Part shown: positions 54,084 through 63,245 of the stretch, piece after piece | Layout of the letters: each line of letters starts with the position of its first letter | Position numbering within the stretch: position 1 is the first letter of the stretch | DNA from: Neorhodopirellula pilleata | GTDB taxonomy: Bacteria > Planctomycetota > Planctomycetia > Pirellulales > Pirellulaceae | Direction: 5' to 3' | Length of the DNA stretch: 64,000 nucleotides | NCBI RefSeq assembly: GCF_007859915.1 | Contig: NZ_SJPM01000002.1 | Coordinates: forward strand, 871,919-935,918 | The notes under the pieces: generated by a model | The model's input: the letters and a program-made list of their open reading frames with translations, nothing else | Databases searched by the model: none | What the model was told of the DNA's origin: nothing | Translations under genes and position numbers: made by a program

Positions 54084-56171
54084 CTAGCGAGCGCCGGCCA
54101 GTTCAGCTTTCTTCTTCATCGCGATGATGTCTTCTTGGATGTTCGATGGAGTTTGGCGATAAGCACAAAGTTCCATCGTGAACGTTCCTTGACCTTGAGT
54201 CATCGAGCGAAGGTCGGTGGCATAACCGAAGGTTTCAGCCAATGGAACTTCGGCCCGAATGATCGTCATGCCTTCATTGGTATCGTTGCTGGTCATCAGA
54301 CCACGACGACGAATCACGTCACCGGTAACGGTACCTTGGAAGTTTTCGGGACATTCAATTTCGACGTTCATGATCGGCTCGAGCAGCTTTGGTGCGGCTT
54401 GCTTGAAGTACTCGCGGAAACAACCTTGGGCGGCGGTGTAGAACGCCTTTTCGCTCGAGTCGACGTCGTGGTAGCTGCCGTCGAGCAATTCGATCCGGGT
54501 TCCCACCACGGGGTATTCCGCGACGGGGCCTTTGCCCAAGATGTCACGGAAGCCTTTTTCCACGGCTGGAATGTACTGCTTGGGAATCCGGCCGCCGACG
54601 ACCTTCTCTTCGAACTCAAAGCTATCTTCGCTATCCGAGGCGATCGGGATCAACTTGCCGACGATGTGAGCGTACTGGCCCGAACCACCGGTTTGCTTCT
54701 TGTGCTTGTAGTTGAACTCGACTTCGCGGGTCGGGCTTTCTCGATAAGAAACCTTCGGTGCACCGACTTCGATCTCGACGCCGTATTCACGACGAATTCG
54801 TTCGATATAAATATCCAAGTGCAACTCACCCATTCCCGAGATCAAAATCTCGTTGGTTTCTTCGTCGGTTTCGACGCGGAACGTCGGGTCTTCCTTGCGG
54901 AAACGTTGCAACGCTTTGCTCATCTTATCGCCGTCGCCACGGTTCATCGGATTGACCGCAATCTTGATCACCGGCTCAGGCACGAACATCGATTCGAGCG
55001 TGCAGTAATCGCGTTCGTTGCCATAAGTATCCCCGGAGGCACAATCGATGCCCATCACGGCGACAATGTCACCGGCCGATGCTTCGTCGATTTCTTCGCG
55101 CTTTTCGCTGTGCATCCGCACAATGCGGCTGAAGCGTTCCTTCTTTCCGGTTCGTTGGTTGGTGTAGGCTTCACCCTTCTTGATGCTGCCTTGATAGACT
55201 CGCATGAAAGTCAACTGACCGAACGGGTCTTCGACGATCTTGAACGCCATGCCCACGAACGGCTTATCGGCATCGGGGTAGAGTGGCATCTTGTTGGCTT
55301 CGTCGGCCGGGTCGCGACCATGGATCTCACGATCGAGCGGACTGGGCAGATACTGCGTGACCGCGTCGAGCAAAGGTTGAACGCCTTTGTTCTTGAATGC
55401 ACTGCCCATGTAGACCGGAGTTGCACCGTTGAGAACGGCTTGACGCATGACCTTGTAAATCATGGCCTTGGGCACTTCCTCTTCGCTGAGCAACAGTTCC
55501 ATGACTTCGTCGCTGTAGTTCGATAGCGAGTCCAACATGGCCACGCGTGCTTCTTCAGCTTCGTCTTGCAAGTCGGCGGGAATCGCACTGGTGACGACCT
55601 TCTCGCCTTGGTCGCCCTCGAATGTGTAGGCCTCCATTTCGATCAGGTCGACGACGCCACGGAAGTTTTCTTCCGCACCGATTGGGATTTGGGCCATGAA
55701 GGCGTCCGCCCCGAGTTTATTGCGAAGCTGCTCGACGACGCGACGGGGATTGGCACCCGTTCGGTCCATCTTATTGATGAACGCCAAACGAGGAATCTGG
55801 TAGCGTTTCATTTGGCGGTCGACGGTGATCGATTGGCTCTGCACGCCACCGACGCTGCACAATACGAGCACGGCTCCGTCGAGAACCCGCAACGAACGTT
55901 CGACTTCGACGGTGAAGTCCACGTGGCCGGGTGTGTCGATCAAGTTGATGTGGAAACCCTTGTGCTGGACGCTCGTGGCGGCGCTGGTGATCGTGATCCC
56001 ACGTTCTTTTTCGAGTTCCATGTGGTCCATCGTCGCTCCGTCCCCGCCACCGCGAACGTCTTCGATTTTGTGAATTCGACCGCTATAAAACAGGATTCGT
56101 TCGCTCAGCGTGGTCTTCCCCGAGTCGATGTGGGCGCTGATACCGATGTTTCGGACTTTCTCCAGTTTCAT
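54084..56171 (-). CDS. fusA: Elongation factor G, mitochondrial EFG1-like subgroup
   Basis: 695 aa. EF-G drives ribosomal translocation with GTP. G1 is AHIDSGKTT, G3 DTPGHVDFT and G4 NKMD. Switch I has MELEKERGITI, followed by SAATS. All five domains are present to the normal C-terminus (TMELCAYRQTPSNIQEDII). The Ser in HIDSGKTT, the stretch LRVLDGAVLVLCSVGGVQSQ and GSAFKNKGVQPLLDAV mark the subgroup shared by mitochondria, spirochaetes and planctomycetes (spdEFG1). It is encoded alone, not beside rpsL, rpsG or tuf, which fits that group. The divergent neighbour is the PNP gene. Confidence 0.96.
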   Translation of the reverse strand: MKLEKVRNIGISAHIDSGKTTLSERILFYSGRIHKIEDVRGGGDGATMDHMELEKERGITITSAATSVQHKGFHINLIDTPGHVDFTVEVERSLRVLDGAVLVLCSVGGVQSQSITVDRQMKRYQIPRLAFINKMDRTGANPRRVVEQLRNKLGADAFMAQIPIGAEENFRGVVDLIEMEAYTFEGDQGEKVVTSAIPADLQDEAEEARVAMLDSLSNYSDEVMELLLSEEEVPKAMIYKVMRQAVLNGATPVYMGSAFKNKGVQPLLDAVTQYLPSPLDREIHGRDPADEANKMPLYPDADKPFVGMAFKIVEDPFGQLTFMRVYQGSIKKGEAYTNQRTGKKERFSRIVRMHSEKREEIDEASAGDIVAVMGIDCASGDTYGNERDYCTLESMFVPEPVIKIAVNPMNRGDGDKMSKALQRFRKEDPTFRVETDEETNEILISGMGELHLDIYIERIRREYGVEIEVGAPKVSYRESPTREVEFNYKHKKQTGGSGQYAHIVGKLIPIASDSEDSFEFEEKVVGGRIPKQYIPAVEKGFRDILGKGPVAEYPVVGTRIELLDGSYHDVDSSEKAFYTAAQGCFREYFKQAAPKLLEPIMNVEIECPENFQGTVTGDVIRRRGLMTSNDTNEGMTIIRAEVPLAETFGYATDLRSMTQGQGTFTMELCAYRQTPSNIQEDIIAMKKKAELAGAR

Positions 56172-56457
56172 TCTTCTTTACCTAGGCTGACGTACACGCT
56201 CGACCAATGAATCGCCGGGATGCGACAAACGTGTGCATCTCAAAAAACCGGCAGGTTCGGAGGCGAAATGCCTCGATCGTAAGGGTGTGGATGGGGTAAG
56301 ATTTCGCGTGCGCGAAGCGGAAAATATCGCAAAGGACCGCCCAATCGGGAAGCCCAAAACGACGATTCACACGACTTGGGGGCATTTTTTGAACCAAACA
56401 GGTGCCAAACTGGTGCCGAATCTGGCCAACGGCCCCTCTCACACACGGGATCTTCAT
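56172..56457. other. Divergent intergenic region between fusA and PNP
   Basis: 286 bases. The PNP frame is open through most of it from GTG 56233, but the translated stretch (MHLKKPAGSEAKC and on) does not look like the start of a PNP protein. No clear promoter or repeat noticed. Confidence 0.45.
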
Positions 56458-57387
56458 TTGATTCAGACGGAACAAGCTGATGCCGAGTTCAGCCGGGAGC
56501 GTTTGCTTTCGGACGATGAGATCCCTTCGCCGCTGCGTGCTTTGGTCCGTATGGCGCGGGATTGGTTCGCGAATCTCGAACAGGCTCCCCTCGCGGTCGT
56601 CCTAGGCAGTGGACTGGGTGGTTTGGCGGACGCGATCATCGACCCGATCGCGGTCGGCTATCACCAGATCCCCGGCCTAGCTCGATCGACCGCGTCAGGA
56701 CATCGGGGCGAGTTTTTACTGGGCCGTTTGGAGAACATGCCGATCATCGCGATGGCGGGGCGGCTGCACGCCTACGAAGGTCATTCGATTGAGGCGTTGA
56801 CCCGACCGATGGCGATCATGGCCGCGATGCGGCCCCGTGCCGTTGTGGTCAGTTGTGCCGCCGGTGGCCTGAATCCGCGATACGAAACCGGCGATTTGGT
56901 GATCATCGACGAGCATCTCAGCCTTCTGCACGGCAAGATTGGGCTGGGTGGCGTGCCGCTCGGCGAGCCTCATTCGCTTCACCGATCCGGTCGTCCGACG
57001 TGTGACGAATCGCTCGCTGTTTTGGCCGAACAAACGGCGTGGAAGGCCGATTTTCGTTTGCACCGGGGCAGTTATCTCGCCGTCACCGGTCCGAACTACG
57101 AAACCCGCGCTGAGTGCCGGATGATGCGTTCGTGGGGATTTGACCTGATCGGAATGAGCACCGTCCCCGAAGTCGTTCTGGCTAGTTCGGCCGGATTGCC
57201 GACGTTGGCGATCGGTATTGTCACAAACATGGCGGTGCCCGATGCTGCCCAAACGGCCAGTCACGAGGACGTCCTTGCGGTTTCCTCCGCGGCCGGAGAC
57301 CGTTTGGAACAAATCGTTCGGGCCATCGCCCGCGACAATATATCGACCTTCGCCCCAGCCGGATGCCCCAGCGAGACGACAACATGA
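56458..57387 (+). CDS. Purine nucleoside phosphorylase
   Basis: 309 aa if TTG 56458 is used; GTG 56233 (384 aa) and ATG 56551 (278 aa) are alternatives. The family length of about 270-290 favours a start near 56458-56551. The trimeric PNP class splits purine nucleosides with phosphate. Motifs: VVLGSGLGGLADAI (phosphate loop), ARSTASGHRGEF, AMAGRLHAYEGHS, SCAAGGLNPRYE, VTGPNYETRAECRM, then MSTVPEVVLA and the base-binding Asn in GIVTNMAV. The stop overlaps the next start (ATGA at 57384). Confidence 0.9.
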   Translation: MIQTEQADAEFSRERLLSDDEIPSPLRALVRMARDWFANLEQAPLAVVLGSGLGGLADAIIDPIAVGYHQIPGLARSTASGHRGEFLLGRLENMPIIAMAGRLHAYEGHSIEALTRPMAIMAAMRPRAVVVSCAAGGLNPRYETGDLVIIDEHLSLLHGKIGLGGVPLGEPHSLHRSGRPTCDESLAVLAEQTAWKADFRLHRGSYLAVTGPNYETRAECRMMRSWGFDLIGMSTVPEVVLASSAGLPTLAIGIVTNMAVPDAAQTASHEDVLAVSSAAGDRLEQIVRAIARDNISTFAPAGCPSETTT

Positions 57388-58142
57388 CGACCGAAATCCA
57401 AACTCCCGATTTGACGCTCGATGTCAGCCAGATGACCAACGAGCAAATCCGCTCGGCGATCTCGGGTTTGCCGGCTCCCGAAGCTGTTCGCCTGAACGAT
57501 TCGGCGTCGGGCGAAGAATGTCCGCCGCCGCTGGTCGAATTAGCGGGGCTAAACCATCAAGCCGCGATGTGCATGAGGATCACGCAGGCGGTTCGCATTC
57601 ACGGCAAAGGACACTTGGGCGACTTTGCCTTTGCCTGGTGCGATGCGGCCGACGTGCATCTCGAAGGCAGCGTCGGCGACGGTGCCTGCGAAGGCATGAC
57701 GGGCGGAAGGGTGCGAATTACGGGAAATGCCAAGTGTGGCCTGGGGGCGGCGATGACCGGCGGGACCTTGGCGGTCTACGGCTCAGCCGGTCCGCGGGTG
57801 GGCGCGGCGATGCGCGGCGGCAGCATCTTCGTGCGCGGTGACGTCGGTGAAGATACCGGTGCGGGCGCGCTCGGAGGCACGATCGTCGTCGGCGGGGATG
57901 CGGGCATGAACTTAGGTGACGGACTCAATAACGTGACGGTGTTCTTGCGCGGCAAAGCCGAATCGTTGGCCCCGGGCGTCATCCAAGCCCCGCTTCGAAA
58001 ACGCGAGGAAGTTCGTTTGGGATTGCTGTTGATGAACGCATCGATCCGTGGCAAGCCGTCGGATTTCCGCCGAATCATTCCCGCCGCCCGCTGGCAAGCC
58101 GAGGAAGCCGGCGCGGGTGAAGTCCGCCCCAATTGGCGGTAA
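57384..58142 (+). CDS. GXGXG-domain protein (GltB C-terminal/GlxC/FwdC-like)
   Basis: 252 aa from ATG 57384, fixed by the ATGA overlap with the PNP gene. Repeats of a beta-helix type are clear: GDGACEGMTGGRVRITGN, AAMTGGTLAVYGSAG, GAAMRGGSIFVRGDVGED and GALGGTIVVGGDAGMNLGDG. This is the fold of the C-terminal domain of glutamate synthase, of formylmethanofuran dehydrogenase subunit C and of GlxC/MgsB. The C-terminal ~45 residues (VRLGLLLMNASIRGKPSDFR) favour the GlxC/MgsB type. None of the partner subunits is next to it, so the role is unknown. Only its PNP operon partner gives context. Confidence 0.8.
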   Translation: MTTEIQTPDLTLDVSQMTNEQIRSAISGLPAPEAVRLNDSASGEECPPPLVELAGLNHQAAMCMRITQAVRIHGKGHLGDFAFAWCDAADVHLEGSVGDGACEGMTGGRVRITGNAKCGLGAAMTGGTLAVYGSAGPRVGAAMRGGSIFVRGDVGEDTGAGALGGTIVVGGDAGMNLGDGLNNVTVFLRGKAESLAPGVIQAPLRKREEVRLGLLLMNASIRGKPSDFRRIIPAARWQAEEAGAGEVRPNWR

Positions 58143-58260
58143 CGAAAGTCGCCAAGACTTTCGGTGACCCAATGGCTGGATCGAAATTCTCTCGTCGTTT
58201 CGCTATCTGCGAAATCAATCTGGTTAAATCACAACTCCAATCTTTTCAAACAATTCATTC

Positions 58261-60246
58261 ATGAGACTTGGCAATACGGCGGCGGCGATCGCCTTGCTGC
58301 TGATCACGCTATTGGTTTACCTCCCTGCGATCGGTGGTGGATTCATTTGGGATGACGATGATTACGTCACCGAAAACCCGACGCTGCACGACTTGTCCGG
58401 ATTGAAAGCGATTTGGTTCGATCCTTCGGCGACGCCACAATATTACCCTTTGGTCCATTCGTCGTTTTGGATCGAGAATCATTTGTGGGGACTTCATCCG
58501 CTCGGCTATCACCTCGTCAACGTGTTGATCCACGCGGCCAACGCGTTGTTGCTTTGGCGACTGTTGGTTTGGCTCGGCGTGCCCGTCGCGGGGTTGATTG
58601 CCATGATCTTTGCAGTGCATCCGGTTCATGTCGAATCGGTCGCTTGGATCACCGAGCGAAAGAACGTCTTGTCTGGCTTGTTTTACCTGTCGGCGGCTTG
58701 GTGCTTTTTGAACTTTCGTGATTTCACTCGCTCGGAAGATTCACCTTCTTCGGATCGATGGCGATGGTACGCGGGCTCATTGGCGTGTTTCATCGGAGCA
58801 TTGTTGAGCAAAACCGTTGCGGCAACGTTTCCGGCAGCCCTGTTGGTTATGATTTGGTGGAAGCGAGGACAGATACGAGCATCACATGTCATTGGCTTGG
58901 CCCCGTTTTTTGTATTGGGGATCACACTCGGCTTGCTTACCGTTTGGTTAGAAAAGAACCAAGTCGGTGCGAGCGGAATTGATTGGGAACTGAGCTTCCT
59001 GGAACGATGCCTGATCGCCGGTCGCGCGTTGTGGTTTTATGCCGGAAAGTTAATTTGGCCGGCGCCGCTGATTTTTAGCTATCAACGCTGGGACATCGAT
59101 CTGTCGCAGACTTGGCAGTGGTTATTCCCGATCGCCGCCATCGGCGTCATGCTGGCATTGTTCGGATTGCGGCATCGAGTCGGACGTGGTCCACTCGCGG
59201 CCGTGCTGTTCTTTGCCGGTACGTTGTTTCCCGCATTGGGTTTTTTCGACGTTTATCCGATGCGTTTTTCGTTCGTAGCCGATCACTTTCAATACCTCGC
59301 CAGCATCGGCGTGATCTCACTCGTCGTCGTGACGGGGAACGTGCTTTTCGCGCGTTGGTTTGGGAAATCGTCCCGAGTTCAAACAGGCGCTGCGGTGGTC
59401 GTGGTGTCGTGCCTTGGAACACTGACATGGCAACAGGGACGGGTCTATCATGACGTCGAAACGCTATGGCGGGATACGCTGGCCAAAAACCCGACTTCAT
59501 TTTTGGCCCACAACAATCTTGGGGCAATTTTGAATCGGCGAGGCGAATTTATCGAAGCCGAATCGCATTTAAGACAGGCCGTCGCATTGAAGCCAGGGTT
59601 CGCCGATTCGGTCGTGAATTTAGCCAAAGCTCGCGAAGGCCAAAGTGACTTCGGCGAAGCCTTGACGCTCTACGAAGAAGCCACGCGGATCAGTCCCGGC
59701 TTGGCGGTGGCTTGGAACGGATTGGGTGCCACCTATGGCATGAAGGGCGATTTCGGGGCGTCCGAAAAAGCGTTGCTGCAGGCATTGAAGCTTGATCGTA
59801 GCTACGCGCAGACCCACTCCAATCTCGCAACGCTCTACGCCAGCCAAGGTCGTTTTGAAGAAGCCGTTGCCGGTTATCAAGCAGCGATCGAGCTGGATGC
59901 CGAGTTGATCGAGGTAAGAGAGAACTTGGCGCGCGTGTTGATGTCGTTGAACCGACCCGCGGAAGCGCAAACGCAATGGCAAGAAGTTTTGCAACGCAGC
60001 CCGAAAAACACAGTGGCGATGTTGAATCTGGGCGTCATCGCGGCGGGGGACCAACGTCTCCAAACTGCCGCGAATTATTTCGAACAAGTCATCGAAATCG
60101 ATCGCAAGAACCTGAAAGCAATTTACAACGCGGCCGTCATGCATGAACAGTTAGGCAACGCCAACAAGGCGAACCAATACTTCGGCATGTATGAGCTACT
60201 GCAACCATCGTCCACCTCTGATGCGACTCAAAGTTCCAATGAATGA
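58261..60246 (+). CDS. TMTC-like polytopic membrane protein with TPR tail
   Basis: 661 aa. About ten membrane helices fill residues 1-390, starting AAAIALLLITLLVYLPAIGG. The early acidic motif IWDDDDYVTENPTL and HPVHVESVAWITERKNVLSG match the O-mannosyltransferase-like TMTC proteins. The C-terminal ~270 residues are tetratricopeptide repeats (AHNNLGAILNRRGEFIEAES, YAQTHSNLATLYASQGRFEE). Glycosyl transfer at the membrane with TPR-based substrate binding is inferred. The thioesterase start lies inside its last codons (60239-60246). Confidence 0.88.
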   Translation: MRLGNTAAAIALLLITLLVYLPAIGGGFIWDDDDYVTENPTLHDLSGLKAIWFDPSATPQYYPLVHSSFWIENHLWGLHPLGYHLVNVLIHAANALLLWRLLVWLGVPVAGLIAMIFAVHPVHVESVAWITERKNVLSGLFYLSAAWCFLNFRDFTRSEDSPSSDRWRWYAGSLACFIGALLSKTVAATFPAALLVMIWWKRGQIRASHVIGLAPFFVLGITLGLLTVWLEKNQVGASGIDWELSFLERCLIAGRALWFYAGKLIWPAPLIFSYQRWDIDLSQTWQWLFPIAAIGVMLALFGLRHRVGRGPLAAVLFFAGTLFPALGFFDVYPMRFSFVADHFQYLASIGVISLVVVTGNVLFARWFGKSSRVQTGAAVVVVSCLGTLTWQQGRVYHDVETLWRDTLAKNPTSFLAHNNLGAILNRRGEFIEAESHLRQAVALKPGFADSVVNLAKAREGQSDFGEALTLYEEATRISPGLAVAWNGLGATYGMKGDFGASEKALLQALKLDRSYAQTHSNLATLYASQGRFEEAVAGYQAAIELDAELIEVRENLARVLMSLNRPAEAQTQWQEVLQRSPKNTVAMLNLGVIAAGDQRLQTAANYFEQVIEIDRKNLKAIYNAAVMHEQLGNANKANQYFGMYELLQPSSTSDATQSSNE

Positions 60247-60673
60247 TGCTTGGTTTGATTTTCATCACACAGTCACGATAGACGAGGTCGATGCACAGCA
60301 GCACGTACACAATTTACGTTATCTGCAATGGACGTTGTGGGCGGCCCGGGATCACAACGCGGCGATCGGATGGGACGCTCAAGCGGCACTCGAGGCTGGA
60401 TTCGGCTGGGTCGTTCGTGATCACGAAATCACCTACCGAGTCGCGGCGGTCGCCCATGATGAGATTGTCGTGCGGACTTGGATCAGTCAAACCAATCGTT
60501 ACGCATGCGTTCGGAACGCAATGATTTATCGGCCTAGCGATAAGCGATTGTTGTCCAAAGCCAGTACCCGATGGGTCTACATCGATTTAAAACGCCATCG
60601 TGCGTTGGAGGTGCCCAAACTCGCGATCGAAGGTTACCAAATATGCGAGAAGATACCGCCAGCTCCCTGGTAA
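60239..60673 (+). CDS. 4HBT hotdog-fold acyl-CoA thioesterase
   Basis: 144 aa from ATG 60239, overlapping the previous stop by 8 bases; upstream in-frame starts are less likely. Hotdog signature with the active-site Asp/His: VDAQQHVHNLRYLQW, then WVVRDHEITYRVAAVAHDEI and RWVYIDLKRHRAL. The family hydrolyses acyl-CoA thioesters; chain length unknown. The overlap with the TMTC-like gene implies coupled translation. It is convergent with the lipoprotein gene, with 8 bases between stops. Confidence 0.88.
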   Translation: MNDAWFDFHHTVTIDEVDAQQHVHNLRYLQWTLWAARDHNAAIGWDAQAALEAGFGWVVRDHEITYRVAAVAHDEIVVRTWISQTNRYACVRNAMIYRPSDKRLLSKASTRWVYIDLKRHRALEVPKLAIEGYQICEKIPPAPW

Positions 60674-60681
60674 GAATCGGC

Positions 60682-61542
60682 TCAGCGAAGCTTGACCGCT
60701 TCGTCTCCGATTTCCGACGCGATCATCGGAGGCACTTCGTCGCCTGGGACCAAACCTTCTCCCGGCAACATACCCGAGGCACCACCGCCACCGATCGACT
60801 GCAGCACCGGCCAGCCGTTATCAAACCTGGTTTCGGCCGTGTAATCGACCGGCGGTCGATCGAACGACTTGGGCGGCGACCCCGTCAGCGAGCGGCCAAA
60901 TTTGAGTAGTTTGGAGCCTGCCAAGCGAGTTTCTTTCCGAATCGATCCGGCCTGGAACGGCCCAACCCCCATTACCCACGTATCGCGGGCGGTCGATCTG
61001 GATTGACTGATGCCCGACTGCCAAATCGCTTTGCGGGATTCTCGTTCATAGGCGAACGCCGCGATCTTGGCAGCACCTTCTCGGGCATCCCGTCGCGCCA
61101 CCGCGATCTCAGGCACATTCGGGATTTGTGGGGCGCTGCTGATCAACGAAGCGGCTGATCCGATCGCGTTGTTTTCAGGGACCCCAAAGGTCACCCGGTG
61201 GTCATCAGCGCCGAGAGTTCCGATGCGGGCTTCGATGATGATGTCCGCGTTATTGCTGCTTTCTTGCAACAGACAACCCGCCGCCATGATTTGTTGCCGC
61301 AGCGCGCTGGTGACGTACTCTGCGTTAACGAAAGAGGTGCTTTTGACCGTACGCAAGTAGCTTTCGTCCAGGAAAACCTTCTCGCCGCTTAGCGGCCGAA
61401 AGTCGATCGTTGAAACGCTACGGTCGACCGCATCCGATAATAGCAATTGCTCGGTCGCTTGGTGTTCACGCGTCGTGCCGCAACCGATCGCCAAGACGGC
61501 GAAAGTGCCTAGCGATAGGAGCACGAAGCGATACCAATTCAC
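60682..61542 (-). CDS. Planctomycete lipoprotein, DUF6655-like
   Basis: 286 aa from GTG 61542; a start at TTG 61563 would give 293 aa. The N-terminal VLLSLGTFAVLAIGCG is a lipoprotein signal with the Cys in the lipobox LAIGC. The mature part begins TTREHQATEQLLLSDAVDRS and IDFRPLSGEKVFLDESYL, which I recall as the conserved start of the DUF6655 family of planctomycetes. Function unknown; the segments that follow suggest a periplasmic lipoprotein anchored in the outer or inner membrane. The C-terminal 70 residues are Pro/Gly-rich. Confidence 0.78.
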   Translation of the reverse strand: MNWYRFVLLSLGTFAVLAIGCGTTREHQATEQLLLSDAVDRSVSTIDFRPLSGEKVFLDESYLRTVKSTSFVNAEYVTSALRQQIMAAGCLLQESSNNADIIIEARIGTLGADDHRVTFGVPENNAIGSAASLISSAPQIPNVPEIAVARRDAREGAAKIAAFAYERESRKAIWQSGISQSRSTARDTWVMGVGPFQAGSIRKETRLAGSKLLKFGRSLTGSPPKSFDRPPVDYTAETRFDNGWPVLQSIGGGGASGMLPGEGLVPGDEVPPMIASEIGDEAVKLR

Positions 61543-61563
61543 GGGACAGCCAAGACAAATCAA

Positions 61564-61853
61564 TAGGTGGGCGAGGGAGGCAGGAAGTTGCTCGATACCA
61601 AACCTTGTGGTCCCCGGACAAGATCAACCCCGTCCACCCTTGAGCGAGCCAAGTGACGGACGAATGCACGAGTCGCAAAGCGACGGTAGTATGTAGCCCT
61701 ACGCGTCAGCATGGGGGGTCCCAACCCAACAACTCTCCCAGCAGCGGAGCGGCGACACCTGCTGCCGTCGTTCCACGACTCCTTAACGTGTTGCTCATGC
61801 CCACCCCATGCTGATGCATGGGGCTACATGCTGTCGCGGCTACGCCGCTGAAA
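61564..61853. other. Intergenic region with an inverted-repeat element
   Basis: No gene. It contains a palindromic element at 61691-61829 (see that entry) and an otherwise unremarkable stretch upstream of the lipoprotein gene. Confidence 0.5.
61691..61829. repeat. Palindromic element with ATGTAGCCC ends
   Basis: Arms of 26 bases (61691-61716 and 61804-61829, three mismatches) begin ATGTAGCCC and contain CAGCATGGGG; the interior is about 87 bases. The ends are unlike the M, T and R families, so this is a fifth repeat type. Confidence 0.75.
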
Positions 61854-63245
61854 TCACGAGCCGTTCTCGTCGTCCATCTCGAATCGGACCTGCTTGGAAT
61901 CGCCGCCGTCAAGCAGGTTTCCTTGCCCGTCCCTGATCCAATCAGCACTTCGTGATGTGATCGTCAAACCACCCAGGCTCGGCTCGATGCTCAGCTCCTC
62001 TTCCGCGTCGGCGATCTCCTGCGAACTCCAACCGAAACGAGCGAGATCCGTGAAGGTGAACGTGAAAGCGCCCGATTGATCCTCGCTCACCCATGCGTCT
62101 TTCAACCGGGCGACCGCCAAACACACGCGCGTGAACAGAATTTCTTTTTGAGTTTTCTCAAGCGATTGCGAGAACGACTGCATGCGACTGTTACCTAGAA
62201 TCGGAAGTCGCCTGTGGGTCAACCCAGATGACTTGAGCCACTGATCAATCCCGTAGAAATGAACGACGCTCCGATCAGTGACCGGGATACTTCTTGACAT
62301 ATTCTTGCGGTCTTTCGGCGGGAGCAGCGCCCGTGCGATCGCTAGCGTTTCGCTCGGTGCATACGACCCCGGTTCGTCCTGCGTGGACCGGGAGGCGCGG
62401 TTTGAATAACTACCAAACCAATTACGAGATCGAGAGGTCACCTCAGGGTTTTGCAGAAACAGCCCCGCCAGCCATGCTTGATTGGATCGCTCGTCAATCC
62501 ACGATTGTTCCCAATCGATGGAGACTTTCAGTATTCGATCCAGTTCCGCGTATTGTTCGTCGTTGAGCCACCCCTTCGCCGCCGCGATACGAGTGATCCT
62601 CATCGGGTGAGACAAGTAGAGCGAGTGATTCCAGGAAATCGATTCATTGGGAGCCGGCAAGGTTAAACCGTATAACCGGGTGAGTTCGTTCATGACAAGA
62701 CTCGGATCTGGCTCGTCGCCACGGATTGTTAATCCTAGGTCGCCGGTCGGAATTTGAACCAAGAGCCAAACGGGTGCCATGGATACGTACCCATGTTCGA
62801 TTCCCTCGTACTGAAAAGTAGCCGGATAAACACGATGGAGCGAGCTATCCGTTGACAACATCAATGTCTTCAAGCTTTGATCTAGAACTTTGAATCGGTC
62901 GTTCAACTGGTCGATCAAACGCCTCCTTTCTTTGCTTAGTGACTCGGGTTGAGTCCAAAGCAGGTCTTCGACTTGCTCACCTAACAACACATTGGTGTAC
63001 CAAGTTCGCGAGTAAGCCGAACCGGCCATCAGTTCATGAATCTTACGCACTTGCAATCTTTCCGCATCGCTTCGGATCGGTTCAAGAACTGGTTCGTTGA
63101 CAACCAACTCGGCGATCAGGTGACGCTGCGTCGAAGCATTTCGCAGCCACTCCCACGAGGAGGCGGTTAGCATCACGACCAAGGTGGCCATCGGAGCCAG
63201 AACGATCGCCGGAAACATCCAATCGGCTTTGAACCATCGCATCAT
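61854..63245 (-). CDS. Membrane-anchored protein of unknown function
   Basis: 463 aa. One N-terminal membrane helix (FPAIVLAPMATLVVMLTASS) anchors a large soluble domain rich in Leu, Asp, Glu and Arg. No motif I recognise. Its start overlaps the stop of the upstream gene (ATGA, 63242-63245), so both are translated together and likely act together. Confidence 0.8.
   Translation of the reverse strand: MMRWFKADWMFPAIVLAPMATLVVMLTASSWEWLRNASTQRHLIAELVVNEPVLEPIRSDAERLQVRKIHELMAGSAYSRTWYTNVLLGEQVEDLLWTQPESLSKERRRLIDQLNDRFKVLDQSLKTLMLSTDSSLHRVYPATFQYEGIEHGYVSMAPVWLLVQIPTGDLGLTIRGDEPDPSLVMNELTRLYGLTLPAPNESISWNHSLYLSHPMRITRIAAAKGWLNDEQYAELDRILKVSIDWEQSWIDERSNQAWLAGLFLQNPEVTSRSRNWFGSYSNRASRSTQDEPGSYAPSETLAIARALLPPKDRKNMSRSIPVTDRSVVHFYGIDQWLKSSGLTHRRLPILGNSRMQSFSQSLEKTQKEILFTRVCLAVARLKDAWVSEDQSGAFTFTFTDLARFGWSSQEIADAEEELSIEPSLGGLTITSRSADWIRDGQGNLLDGGDSKQVRFEMDDENGS

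Noticed and set aside
54135-55526. 463-codon plus-strand open frame opposite fusA
   Set aside because: It is the antisense shadow of a highly conserved EF-G gene; its translation has no recognisable domain, and the frame is open because of the codon bias of fusA.
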